54,176 nucleotides of DNA from assembly GCF_024539815.1 (NCBI RefSeq), contig NZ_JAHHIU010000108.1, positions 1 to 54,176 on the forward strand, in the 5' to 3' direction. Source of the DNA: Streptomyces hayashii (GTDB lineage Bacteria; Actinomycetota; Actinomycetes; Streptomycetales; Streptomycetaceae). The stretch's first letter is position 1. Each line of letters opens with the position of its first letter. Positions 27,201 to 35,092 of the stretch are shown here, piece by piece. The notes beneath the pieces are model-generated. The model was given only the letters and a program-made list of their open reading frames with translations. It was not told where the DNA came from and did not search any database. The translations under genes were made by a program, and so were the position numbers.

Positions 27201-28050
27201 GCGGTTGTGGGACGTGGCACGGCACAGACCCGTGGCCACCCTGCGGGGCCACCGCTCGGCCGTGTTCTCGGTGGCGTTCGCGCCCGACGGACGGACGCTG
27301 GCCTCGGCCGGTTCGGACGGCACGGTACGGCTGTGGGACGTCGCCGCCCACCGACTCCTGCGCACGCTCGCCGGGCATCAGGGGGACGTCTTCTCGGTGG
27401 CGTTCTCGCCGGACGGCGCGCTGCTGGCGTCGGCGGGCGCCGACCGCACGGTGCGGCTGTGGGACGTGGCCACCCGCAGCCCCCTGGCCGTGCTCACCGG
27501 GCACACGGACTTCGTCAACGACGTCGCCTTCAGCCCCGACGGGCGCACCCTCGCGAGCGCGGGCGACGATCTGACGGTGCGGCTGTGGGACGTCGCGTCC
27601 CGCGGGCCGCTGGCCACGCTCGTCGGACACACCGGCGCGGTACGGGGCGTGGCGTTCAGTCCGGACGGCCGGGCGCTCGCGAGCAGCGGCAACGACGGGA
27701 CCGTCCGGCTGTGGGATGTCGGCCGACGACGGTCGACGGCGGTGCTGGGAGGACTCACCGGATCGGTGCGCGGCATCGCGTTCTCCCCGGACGGCCGTCT
27801 GCTGGCCGGCAGCGGCAGCGACCGCACCGTGCGGGTGTGGGACGTGGCCGGGCGGCGGCTGTGGGCCACCCTGGCCGGACACACGAACGCGGTCTGGGGC
27901 ACGGTGTTCGCACCGGACGGACGGACGATCGCCAGCAGCAGCAACGACGGCACCGTACGGCTGTGGAACCTGGACGTCACGGCCCGGTCGGCCGCGATCT
28001 GCCGACTGCGGCTGTCCCCCGCCCGCGCATCGACGTGCTCATCCCGCTGA
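24202..28050 (+). CDS. XRE-nSTAND ATPase with two WD40 propellers
   Basis: A 1282-residue multidomain protein. Residues about 25-85 are an XRE HTH (LRRLRRQRGLSLADMARRTHYSKGYLSKIETG). Residues about 105-500 are a novel-STAND NTPase with Walker A APSGAGKSS (146-154) and Walker B LLVDQFEEL. A membrane helix near 596-618 (LATLVVLLTLAVVAGALAY) follows. I count 14 WD40 units, from GGHRGPVNAVAFAPDG to GHTNAVWGTVFAPDG, enough for two seven-bladed propellers. STAND proteins are signal-gated ATPases, some in defence or conflict systems. The short basic tail after the last blade is unlike the longer cysteine-ended tails I recall for relatives. No partner gene is adjacent. Confidence 0.92.
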   Translation: MVGEQQHTGDRREPPPGDTPVQDFPSQLRRLRRQRGLSLADMARRTHYSKGYLSKIETGAKRVTVDVARRCDEILEAEGGLLRLLTKNAESPEQLRPELDGVRPYRGLSAFTAQDAEWFFGRERTTAALVERVFERVGSGPLMVVAPSGAGKSSLFHAGLVPAFSHPGGFPMPGAERWPVVAITPTARPLEELLTGVAKALEGDLGVTARQLRDRPEALLEAVRRTVDDNSCAAGDRRPPPVRPVLLVDQFEELFTLCSDEDERRAFVRVLCALSTSRRPSEPGDASGPDPAVVVLGVRADLSGRCIELPELATVFTDGLFVLPPMSVAGLREAITRPAELAGLTLEPGLVPLLLRDAGLRDDPGGLPGDAADPQRALPDVTPSGALPLISHALLTTWQRREDATLTVAGYERTGGIRGAVARTAEDVFAGLYPSEQQTIRRILVRLVHVADGAGPARRRMSRTALVDRAADAADATTALDAFVRARLITADRDTVEIAHEALLHAWPRLRDWIDADRDGLLVHQQLAHAADEWEREGRDPSALYRGARLDAVREWAGDPDGRSRLSAREEAFLRASRAEEADRQRQARRQIRRRQGTLATLVVLLTLAVVAGALAYRQRSDALHQERVARSRALAAQSAALAAGQPEASMRLAEEAYGSQATPEARGALLSTQAQPFAARLGGHRGPVNAVAFAPDGRTLATASSDGTVMLRRVADHRTTATFTMGGQVRSVAFSPDGRTLAAGSTNGPVRLWGAADHRTKAVLPQSTAGARAVAFDPRGRMLALAAGDGTVQIWDTGRTRRVEAFSGHVGQVDALAYAPDGRTLASAGADRTVRLWDTVRARPARVLKGHTDEVYGVAFAPDGRTLASGGADRTVRLWDLARHRTTSVLTGHSDDVNAVAYTPDGATVVSAGGDGTTRLWDVHSGMPTLTLSGHTDYTMGVAVNADGTMLATAGFDQSVVLWDLGGPVLTARPYTEVWQSAYSHDGRLLATADTDHTVRLWDVARHRPVATLRGHRSAVFSVAFAPDGRTLASAGSDGTVRLWDVAAHRLLRTLAGHQGDVFSVAFSPDGALLASAGADRTVRLWDVATRSPLAVLTGHTDFVNDVAFSPDGRTLASAGDDLTVRLWDVASRGPLATLVGHTGAVRGVAFSPDGRALASSGNDGTVRLWDVGRRRSTAVLGGLTGSVRGIAFSPDGRLLAGSGSDRTVRVWDVAGRRLWATLAGHTNAVWGTVFAPDGRTIASSSNDGTVRLWNLDVTARSAAICRLRLSPARASTCSSR

Positions 28051-28212
28051 CCGCTGACCGCCGACCGCCGACCGCCGGCGCGATCGATCGCACGACCTGC
28101 GCGTCGGCGTACTGCCCCGCATCCCGTGGAGCCTGTCGAATCGGGAGCCCGGCATTCGTGTAGAAGGTGAGAGGCGGGCGCCGGGCCGGCCGGGCGAAGG
28201 GCTGTGACGAGG

Positions 28213-29055
28213 ATGACCGACGTACGGACACTGCTCACCGGCCGGGGGCTGCTGGAGTCCCCGCGCTGGCACGACGACCGCTTGTGCTTCTCCGACTGGT
28301 CGGCCGGCGAGGTCGTCGCGGTCGACCTCGCCGGCCGCAGCGAGGTGATCGCGCGGGTGGCGTCGCTGCCGCTGTGCACCGCCCGGCTCCCGGACGGACG
28401 GATGGTGATCGTCTCGTCCCCGGACGGACTGCTGCTGCGGCGGGAGCCGGACGGCGCCCTGGTCACGCACGCGGAACTCGGACGGCCGGGCTGGAACGAC
28501 ATCGTGGTGGACGGTCGCGGCAACGCCTACGTCAACCGCGCGGGCTTCGACCCGATGGCAGGGGAGGAGTTCAGGCCCGGATCCATCCACCTGGCCGCTG
28601 CCGACGGCTCGGTGCGTCAGGTGGCCGACGACATCGCGTTTCCCAACGGCATGGCCGTGACGTCGGACAACTCCACGCTGATCGTCGCGGACTCGTACCG
28701 CCACAGTCTGGTCGCCTTCACCATCGACGCGGACGGCGGCCTGTCCGACCGACGCGTGTGGGCCGACCTCGCCGACGGCGTCCCGGACGGCATCTGCGTC
28801 GACGCGCGGAACGCGGTCTGGTACGCCGACGTGCCCCATCGGCGGTGCGTGCGCGTCGCCGAGGGCGGCACGGTCACGCAGACCGTGCCGGTGGACCGCG
28901 GATGTTTCGCCTGCGCACTGGGCGGCCCCGACGGCACGACGCTGTTCGTCGTGGCGGCGGAATGGCGGGGCATGACCGAGGCCGAGATGGTGGCGCCCGG
29001 CACGGGCACGGTGCTCACCCTGGAGGTCGCCGTGCCGGGAGCCGGCTGGCCGTGA
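28213..29055 (+). CDS. SMP-30/gluconolactonase-like protein
   Basis: A 280-residue six-bladed propeller of the SMP-30/gluconolactonase/LRE family. It begins LLESPRWHDDRLCFSDW, with a metal-binding glutamate in LLESPRW. GWNDIVVDGRGNAYVN, NGMAVTSDNSTLIVADSY and DGVPDGICVDARNAVWYAD provide the other metal ligands (N and D). Members hydrolyse sugar or organic lactones. The ATG at 28213 is used because it leads directly into the conserved sequence; a GTG at 28204 is possible. It stands alone, convergent with the rph gene. Confidence 0.9.
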   Translation: MTDVRTLLTGRGLLESPRWHDDRLCFSDWSAGEVVAVDLAGRSEVIARVASLPLCTARLPDGRMVIVSSPDGLLLRREPDGALVTHAELGRPGWNDIVVDGRGNAYVNRAGFDPMAGEEFRPGSIHLAAADGSVRQVADDIAFPNGMAVTSDNSTLIVADSYRHSLVAFTIDADGGLSDRRVWADLADGVPDGICVDARNAVWYADVPHRRCVRVAEGGTVTQTVPVDRGCFACALGGPDGTTLFVVAAEWRGMTEAEMVAPGTGTVLTLEVAVPGAGWP

Positions 29056-29124
29056 CCGACCGCGACCTGGGCGCGCCGTCGCCCCGCGAGCTCTGCGCAG
29101 CGCACGCGGGGCGGCGGCGGGCGT

Positions 29125-31779
29125 TCAGCCCTGGCGCTGTCCGTCGGTGGCCAGGATCTCGACGTAACCGTCGGTTCCGTGCACGCGGATCCGCTGGCCG
29201 TCCCTGATCAGCCGGGTGGCCCCCTCCACGCCCACCACGGCCGGCAGGCCGTACTCCCGGGCGACCACGGCCCCATGGGTCATCAGCCCGCCCACCTCCG
29301 TCACCAGGCCCGCGATGCCGACGAAGAGGGGCGACCAGCTGGGGTCCGTGTACGCCGTGACCAGGATGTCCCCCGCCTCCAGATCGGCTTCCGCCATGTC
29401 GAGGACGACGCGGGCCCTGCCTTCGACGGTCCCGGTGGACACCGGCAGGCCGCTCAGAGCGCCGTCCGGCACGTCGTCGCGCCGGTACCTCCCGCTGACG
29501 GCCTCGCCCTCGGACGTGAGCACCCGGGGCGGGGTGAGCGCGTGGTACGACCGGAACGCGTCCTTGCGCTGCCGGACGAGGTCGCCGTCCACCCGGTGCG
29601 AGCGCACGGCGTCGTGGAACTCCTGGAAGGTGAGGTAGAAGACGTCCTCCCGGTCGGAGAGCACGCCGGCGTCCACGAGTCGCTCGGCCTCGCCCAGCAG
29701 GGCCTGCTTGTAGACGAAGTAGCGGCTGATGATGCCGTACTTGGGGTACTCGCGGTATCCGATGAACGTGCGGAGCCTGTCGATCATCCGCTTGGTCTCG
29801 GCGGCTTTCGACTCACCGTCCGGCAGGGCCCGCAGACGTGACAGCACGTCCTGTTCCTTCATCTGCGCCTTCTGCCGCCCGCGTTCGAACCGCTGCGCGG
29901 CCGCGCCCGGCTCGAAGTTGCGGACGTGGTCCAGCAGAACCGGCAGCAGCGTGGCGGGGCGCTCGCTCCAACGCGGCCTCGTGATGTCGATCTCGCCGAC
30001 GCAGCGCATGCCGTACCGGTCGAGGTAGGCCTCGATGGCTTCGCGTGCCTCGGTCCCGCCCGACAGCTTCGCCAACTCGTCGAGGAACTCCCCGTCCTCG
30101 ACGCCCTGCAGAAAGGCGACCACCTCGCTATGCGGACGGATCGTGTCCGCGACGTCGAGCAGCTCCAGTCCCATCTCCGAGGTGATGTTGCCGGGCGCGG
30201 ACAGCGTGAGCGTGTCGGCCGCGTTCTTCTCGCCGAGCCACTCCTGCAGCCTGTCGTTGAGCCACCAGGTGGCCTCCATGCCCGCCATGATCGCCTGCAT
30301 GCTCTGCCGATCGGTGAGCGTCCGCTTGTGCTCCTCGAAGGCCCCGAGCAGGAAGTCGAACAGCGCCGGTCCGGTCTTCGTCCGGATGTCGTTCTTGAGG
30401 GCGGCGAGCAAGGCCTGGTTGCGTTCGACGAGTTCGGTGACGATGGCCGGATCGGTCGCGATCGGCGCGGGCGCGCCGCCGGGCGGCGGCCCGACGGGAC
30501 CCTCGTCGGGGAGTGACGCGATGAAGCCGTCACGGTCGAGGACCGTCTCCAGCGCGTCCCTGATCACCGGATCGCCCTTCCCGATGAGATCGAGGAGTGC
30601 GGCACGGCTCGCGGGTGAGGCCAGGCGCCGGGTGGCGTCGACGAACAGCCTCCCGCCGGCCTCCTGCATCGGCGCCATGGCCGTCAGCTGCCACACGGAG
30701 AGCCCCAGGGGTTTCATGGGGTCGGTCATCATCTGCTGGTGCCCGACGGAGATGTAGACGTGATTGTCCTGGTCGTCCGTCTCGGGGATGGGGAACAACG
30801 TCGTGATCGGCCGGCTCTGCACGATCCGGAACCCGTCGTCGGCGTCGGCGTCGGCATCGTCGATGTCGATGTCGTCGACGAGACACCACTCGATGTCCTG
30901 CGGTCGGCCGAAGTGCGCCTCGATGCGCCGTCCGAGCCGCACGAGCCGCACGACCTGTGCATCCGTCAGCGCCGGCTCCGCCTGCCGCGCCGATTCGATC
31001 ACCACGTCCTGAGTCCCGCCGGCCGGCAGGGCTTGAACGGCACGCTGTTTGACGGCGATCGCCTTGTCGACGATCTCGCCGTCCCGCACCTTGAAGACGT
31101 CGGGGTTCACCAGGCCGGAGACCAGGGCCTCGCCGAGTCCGAAACCGGCGTCCACGGTGGCGACCTTGCGGTTGCCCGTGACGGGGTCGGCCGTGAACAG
31201 GATGCCGGACGCCTCCGGGAAGACCATCCGCTGCACGACCACGGCCATGTGAACCGTACGGTGGTCGATGCCGTTGCGCTGACGGTAGATCACTGCCCGC
31301 TCGGTGAACAGCGAGGCCCAGCACCGGCTGACGTGCTGGAGGACCGCCGCCGGCCCCACGACGTTCAGGTACGTGTCCTGCTGCCCTGCGAAGGAGGCCG
31401 TCGGCAGGTCCTCCGCCGTCGCGCTGGACCGCACGGCGTAGGCGGCGTGCTCACCGAAGCCGGCGACCGCGCCGGTGACGGCCGCCGCGATGTCGCCGGG
31501 GACGGCGATCTCCTCGATGGTCCGACGGATCTGCGCGCTGAGCGCGCGGACCGACTCCCGGTCGTCCGCGCTCACACGCGACAGCCGATCGAGCTGATCG
31601 TCGATCGACGGCGCCTCGGCCATGAGCCGCCGGAAGGCGTCCGTCGTCACGCAGAAGCCGTCCGGCACGCGGACGCCGTCGATCCGCGACAGCGCGCCCA
31701 GATGCGCGCCCTTTCCTCCGACGACCGCGATCTGCGTGACGTCGACGTCCTCAAGACGCAGCACGTACTGCCCGGTCAT
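29125..31779 (-). CDS. rph: Rifamycin phosphotransferase
   Basis: An 884-residue three-domain dikinase-like enzyme that uses ATP to phosphorylate rifamycin antibiotics. The N-terminal ATP-grasp part has VVGGKGAHLGALS, YAVRSSATAEDLPTASFAGQ and the metal-binding end RIVQSRPIT. The central rifamycin-binding domain follows (YISVGHQQMMTDPMKPLGLS, with many helices). The C-terminal swivel domain holds the phosphate-carrying H835 in GGLMTHGAVVARE. GGAGGT precedes the ATG. PEP synthase shares the end domains but not the rifamycin-binding centre. The exact rifamycin-associated element upstream strongly supports the assignment and indicates rifamycin-inducible expression. Confidence 0.95.
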   Translation of the reverse strand: MTGQYVLRLEDVDVTQIAVVGGKGAHLGALSRIDGVRVPDGFCVTTDAFRRLMAEAPSIDDQLDRLSRVSADDRESVRALSAQIRRTIEEIAVPGDIAAAVTGAVAGFGEHAAYAVRSSATAEDLPTASFAGQQDTYLNVVGPAAVLQHVSRCWASLFTERAVIYRQRNGIDHRTVHMAVVVQRMVFPEASGILFTADPVTGNRKVATVDAGFGLGEALVSGLVNPDVFKVRDGEIVDKAIAVKQRAVQALPAGGTQDVVIESARQAEPALTDAQVVRLVRLGRRIEAHFGRPQDIEWCLVDDIDIDDADADADDGFRIVQSRPITTLFPIPETDDQDNHVYISVGHQQMMTDPMKPLGLSVWQLTAMAPMQEAGGRLFVDATRRLASPASRAALLDLIGKGDPVIRDALETVLDRDGFIASLPDEGPVGPPPGGAPAPIATDPAIVTELVERNQALLAALKNDIRTKTGPALFDFLLGAFEEHKRTLTDRQSMQAIMAGMEATWWLNDRLQEWLGEKNAADTLTLSAPGNITSEMGLELLDVADTIRPHSEVVAFLQGVEDGEFLDELAKLSGGTEAREAIEAYLDRYGMRCVGEIDITRPRWSERPATLLPVLLDHVRNFEPGAAAQRFERGRQKAQMKEQDVLSRLRALPDGESKAAETKRMIDRLRTFIGYREYPKYGIISRYFVYKQALLGEAERLVDAGVLSDREDVFYLTFQEFHDAVRSHRVDGDLVRQRKDAFRSYHALTPPRVLTSEGEAVSGRYRRDDVPDGALSGLPVSTGTVEGRARVVLDMAEADLEAGDILVTAYTDPSWSPLFVGIAGLVTEVGGLMTHGAVVAREYGLPAVVGVEGATRLIRDGQRIRVHGTDGYVEILATDGQRQG

Positions 31780-31973
31780 CGCGACACCTCCGACGTGGCC
31801 GCGGCCCTCGGTCGCGCTGCGCTCGCCGGCCGCATCACCGGCGCGATCCCGGGCGCCCGCCCTCGCCCGGCACGTTCCACCGCTGGTTCGACGTCACCGC
31901 GTCCCCCGTACGTCGACAACAACACAAGCACGTCACGCCCTCATTTCCGCAGGTTGTGGCCTCGGCCGACGAT

Positions 31974-32007
31974 TCTGCGCCCCGACCCGGGGCTTGCCGC
32001 AAGCCCC
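31974..32007 (-). promoter_or_regulatory. Rifamycin-associated element (RAE) with the rph promoter
   Basis: GGGGCTTGCCGCAAGCCCC (31989-32007) is the 19-bp RAE palindrome described upstream of rifamycin-inactivation genes. On the minus strand the element itself supplies a -35 TTGCGG (32002-31997). After exactly 17 bases there is a -10 CAGAAT (31979-31974). Initiation would fall near 31967, leaving a leader of about 190 bases before rph. Confidence 0.88.
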
Positions 32008-32029
32008 CGGGCGCGCTATAACTTAGGAG

Positions 32030-32055
32030 AGGCAAGGAGAGCGATCTCCTTGCCT
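32030..32055 (-). terminator. Hairpin between the APH-like gene and the RAE
   Basis: AGGCAAGGAGA (32030-32040) and TCTCCTTGCCT (32045-32055) form a perfect 11-bp stem with a 4-base loop. It lies 55 bases beyond the stop of the leftward kinase gene and before the RAE, so it should isolate rph from read-through. Confidence 0.6.
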
Positions 32056-32109
32056 TCGCCATTTCCCGGCCTCGGGGGAACGGCCGGCGAGCGTCAGCGG
32101 GCTCGGCGA

Positions 32110-32967
32110 TCAGAACCAGCCGTGGGCGTCGAAGGCGTCGTGATCGAGCGCGGTCCTGATCCGGCTGAGCCACTCCGCGCCCAGCCGCCGCCCGTTCGGG
32201 AGCCGGTCGTCCCGATCCCAGCGCCAGGCCGTGATCATCGCCAGCACGAGGATCCGGCACGCGCGCAGCACGTCCGGTTCGACGCCCGGGTACCGCTCGC
32301 CGACCTCTTCCGGGGCATGGGCGAGATCGAATACGACGGGCCCCCGGCAACACGTCTCCAGATCGATGAACAGCAACCCGTGTGGCGTGGCGAGCACGTT
32401 GCCCGGGTGCGGCTCGCCGTGCAGCAGTTGCTCGGGGCCTCCGCGCTCGCCGATCACGCGTCCCAGGCGTCGTAGCGTGCTGCTCAGCAACTCCCGGTCC
32501 GCGTCGGGGAGCGCCGGGGTGCGGTCGCGGTCCGCCACGAGCCGCTGCGCCTGTCCGACCCGGTCCGTGAAGTGCGGCGTCGGGACGTCGAGCCGGCTCA
32601 TGCCGGCATGCAACCGCTGGAGCGCGTCGGCGTAGTCGGCCGGTGAGACCTCGCGAGCGGGAAGGGCCTCGTAGTGGGTCCACAGCGTGACGACGAAGCC
32701 GTCGCGTTCGTGGACGCGGGGCTCTACCCGAGGGTCGGGCACAGCCACCGGGCACCCGGACCCGGCGAGCCGCCGGGCGAGGTCGATCTCGAACTGGGAC
32801 ACCTGATGCGCAACAGGGGCCACCCGGGCCACGACGTCACAGGGCAGCAGACGCAGCGTGAGCTTGTTCGAGTCATGAAGAACCGTCACGTCGTCGGCTG
32901 CCAAGCCGAGTGACGCGGCGATCGATCCGGCGGCGGCCACCGCACGCACCGCCTCCGACGCCTGCAT
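32110..32967 (-). CDS. Aminoglycoside phosphotransferase (APH)-family kinase
   Basis: A 285-residue kinase-like protein. The catalytic loop LLHGEPHPGNVL and the metal-binding LLFIDLETCCRGP are clear APH-family motifs, and the N-lobe NKLTLRLLPCDVVARV holds the probable ATP lysine or arginine. The family includes antibiotic kinases but also choline, homoserine and small-metabolite kinases, so resistance is not proven. It lies upstream of rph in the same direction, separated by a hairpin and the RAE, and therefore is probably not part of the rifamycin response. Confidence 0.85.
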   Translation of the reverse strand: MQASEAVRAVAAAGSIAASLGLAADDVTVLHDSNKLTLRLLPCDVVARVAPVAHQVSQFEIDLARRLAGSGCPVAVPDPRVEPRVHERDGFVVTLWTHYEALPAREVSPADYADALQRLHAGMSRLDVPTPHFTDRVGQAQRLVADRDRTPALPDADRELLSSTLRRLGRVIGERGGPEQLLHGEPHPGNVLATPHGLLFIDLETCCRGPVVFDLAHAPEEVGERYPGVEPDVLRACRILVLAMITAWRWDRDDRLPNGRRLGAEWLSRIRTALDHDAFDAHGWF

Positions 32968-33050
32968 GATCAGCCTGCTCCTTCATCCTCGTGCGTCGCG
33001 TTCAGCGAAGACGCTGGATCATGGGGCGCGTCCCGCCATACGGTGACGTC

Positions 33051-33431
33051 ATGAGCGATCACTCGGAAGTGCCCGTCGCGCCCGTCGAGGCCTATGAACC
33101 GCCCTACTACGTGGCGGTCTTCACCACGGTACGATCCCAGGACCAGAGCGGCTACAGCGAGACCAACGCCAGGATGGAAGACCTGGTGAAGGGCATCCCA
33201 GGGTATCTGGGGATGGACCACGCGCAGACTCCCGGGGGGCTGGGCATCACGGTCGGGTACTTCCGCGACGCGGACGCCCTCACCCAGTGGCGGAGCGACG
33301 CCGAGCACCGCGCGGCGCAGAACCGCGGTCGAGCCCAGTGGTACGAGAGCTACACGCTGCACGTGGCGAAAGTGGAGCGGAGCCACGGCTTCGTGCGAGC
33401 GCAGGTCCCGCAGAGCCATGCAGCGGGCTGA
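33051..33431 (+). CDS. Antibiotic biosynthesis monooxygenase (ABM)-fold protein
   Basis: A 126-residue ferredoxin-like dimer-type protein. YYVAVFTTVRSQDQSGYSETNARMEDLVKGIPGYLGMD and GITVGYFRDADALTQWRSDAEHRAAQNRGRAQWYESYTLHVAKVE follow the ABM pattern. Family members are cofactor-free monooxygenases or haem-degrading proteins. The ATG at 33051 is used because the domain begins there; an earlier in-frame ATG at 33021 is possible. It has no clear operon partner and is divergent from the APH gene. Confidence 0.85.
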   Translation: MSDHSEVPVAPVEAYEPPYYVAVFTTVRSQDQSGYSETNARMEDLVKGIPGYLGMDHAQTPGGLGITVGYFRDADALTQWRSDAEHRAAQNRGRAQWYESYTLHVAKVERSHGFVRAQVPQSHAAG

Positions 33432-33470
33432 CCGGCCCCTGACACGTCGCCCCTGCCGCGAGCCCGCATC

Positions 33471-33824
33471 TCAGGGGCGCACGACGGTGACTCCGCCGAC
33501 CAGGCCCCAGGCGTCGATCCGGACCGTCGGCCCGCCCGGCCGGCTCGGACCCTCGTCCTTCACTCCGCCCAGACGCAGTCCGTGGACCTCCACCCGGACG
33601 TCACGACGGACCTTGAGACTGACACCGCCGATCAGGCTCAGCTTGGTGATACGCAGCTCGGCGCCGTCGGGGATGTCGATGTCCGTCAGATCGACGTCGG
33701 CGCCGCCGATGAGGGAGGCGGTGACCGTCCGCTCGTGGAGGGTGGCGCCCTCCAGGCGGTGACCACCGATCAGGCTCACCTTGACGTCGGTCTTCTGCGG
33801 CTTCTCGCTGTTGCTCTTCGTCAT
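33471..33824 (-). CDS. LiaF-like beta-solenoid protein, stand-alone
   Basis: A 117-residue protein made of strand repeats: VSLIGGHRLEG, ASLIGGADVDLTD and LSLIGGVSLKVRRDVRV. This is the pattern of the C-terminal domain of LiaF/YvqF cell-wall stress proteins, here without any membrane helices or partner kinase. On its strand TAGGGT (33837-33832) lies 7 bases before the ATG, so the mRNA is probably leaderless. It may sit at the membrane via partners or act in the cytoplasm; function is unknown. Confidence 0.78.
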   Translation of the reverse strand: MTKSNSEKPQKTDVKVSLIGGHRLEGATLHERTVTASLIGGADVDLTDIDIPDGAELRITKLSLIGGVSLKVRRDVRVEVHGLRLGGVKDEGPSRPGGPTVRIDAWGLVGGVTVVRP

Positions 33825-33935
33825 GAGAACTACCCTACGGTCAGCGGCACTTGAGGCTCAGTGGCAGTCGTCCAGGGTTGCGCATGACAAGTGTCATGTC
33901 GAGGACGGCGCCTCGCCTGGTGGAAGCAGCCGGCG

Positions 33936-34790
33936 TCAGGCGTGGCCCTTGCCGTAGAAGCGGACGTAGTCGATCGTCATCGAGGCGGGGGACGGCGTCG
34001 AGCTGTCGGGCGGGCCGGGCCAGTCGCCTCCGACGGCCACGTTGAGCAGCAGGTGCATGTCCTGCTCGAAGACCCAGTCGCGGGGCGCGGGCAGCTGCGC
34101 GGGAGTCAGGGTGAAGTATGGCTTTCCGTCCACGGACCATGTGATGCGCCGCGGCTGCTTGTCCACGGCGTACGTGTGGAACGCCTGCGACGCGTCGGCC
34201 GGGAGGGCGAGGGAGCCGCCGATGCCGTTCTCGTTGAAGTAGGTCGGCCCGTGCGCGGTGCCGTACACGGTTCGCGGTTCTCCGCCGACCACCTCGCAGA
34301 TGTCTATCTCGCCCTGTGCGGGCCATTCGGCTCCGTTGTCGCCGAGCATCCAGATCGCCGGCAGCAGGCCCGTGCCGGTGGGAAGCCTCGCGCGGATCTC
34401 CGCGCGTCCGTGAGTGAGGGCGACCTTCCCCTCGGTGGTCAGACGAGCCGACGTCCAGGTGCAGAACTCCTGGGTGTAACACGGCAGTCGGGACCCGGCG
34501 CGAGCCGGCCGCGCGGAGATCGACAGATGACCCTCGCCGTCGAGGCCGGAGTTGGCCGCGTCGTCCGTGTAGTACTGCAGTTCGTTGTTCCCCCACCCCT
34601 CGGCGTCCCGGTTCCCCGTCTCCGTGTTCCAGGACTTCTCCGACGGACGAGCAGCCGCCGCTCCGTCGAACTCCTCCTGCCAGAAGGGCACTTCCCGGGC
34701 CGAACGCGAGGGTGCTCCTTCAGTGGGCCCGCACCCGCACAGCAGTCCGCTCAGCGCCAGCACGACTGCCAGGTCGGTACGTCGGGTCAT
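33936..34790 (-). CDS. GH16 lipoprotein glucanase (laminarinase-like)
   Basis: A 284-residue lipoprotein. The signal VVLALSGLLCGCGP ends in a lipobox cysteine. The rest is a GH16 jelly roll: NTETGNRDAEGWGNNELQYY, GRAEIRARLPTGTGLLPAIWML, the catalytic GEIDICEVVG (ExDxxE) and HTYAVDKQPRRITWSVDG. Typical substrates are beta-1,3- and mixed-linkage glucans. It is anchored at the cell surface and could add to the plant- or fungal-wall degradation seen at the other end of the window, but it is not linked to that operon. AGGAG precedes the ATG. Confidence 0.92.
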   Translation of the reverse strand: MTRRTDLAVVLALSGLLCGCGPTEGAPSRSAREVPFWQEEFDGAAAARPSEKSWNTETGNRDAEGWGNNELQYYTDDAANSGLDGEGHLSISARPARAGSRLPCYTQEFCTWTSARLTTEGKVALTHGRAEIRARLPTGTGLLPAIWMLGDNGAEWPAQGEIDICEVVGGEPRTVYGTAHGPTYFNENGIGGSLALPADASQAFHTYAVDKQPRRITWSVDGKPYFTLTPAQLPAPRDWVFEQDMHLLLNVAVGGDWPGPPDSSTPSPASMTIDYVRFYGKGHA

Positions 34791-35015
34791 TTCGCGGTGC
34801 TCCTGAAAGATCGTGCGGAGGACGGTGGCCGAGGACGACGGGGGATCTCGACGTCACGGTAGGCCCTGGGCGCCATCGAGGTGACGTTGTGACCCGAGTC
34901 CGGTCCGGGAAGCCGTACCGGCCGCCGCTGCGGGGCGGCGGCACCGACGACGAGCTTCGCGAGTCCCCTCGGCGCATCCTGCGAGGAACTCACCGGTGAG
35001 ACGGAGATCCGGCTC

Positions 35016-35036
35016 ACGGCTCTGAAGGCGAGCCGT
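35016..35036 (+). promoter_or_regulatory. Hairpin in the divergent GH16/lipoprotein gap
   Basis: ACGGCTC and GAGCCGT form a perfect 7-7-7 stem-loop about 55 bases before the next start. The 302-base gap 34791-35092 holds no gene and otherwise nothing clear. Confidence 0.3.
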
Positions 35037-35092
35037 CATGGATGGAACCCCGGACCGTGCGCAGCTCTCTCATCCTGTGAGGGGGGCTCCAG

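Noticed and set aside
29125..31779. Annotation as phosphoenolpyruvate synthase
   Set aside because: The end domains are shared, but the central region and the upstream RAE fit rifamycin phosphotransferase.
32110..32967. Calling the APH-like gene an antibiotic resistance gene
   Set aside because: The family covers many small-molecule kinases, and a hairpin separates it from the RAE-controlled rph gene.
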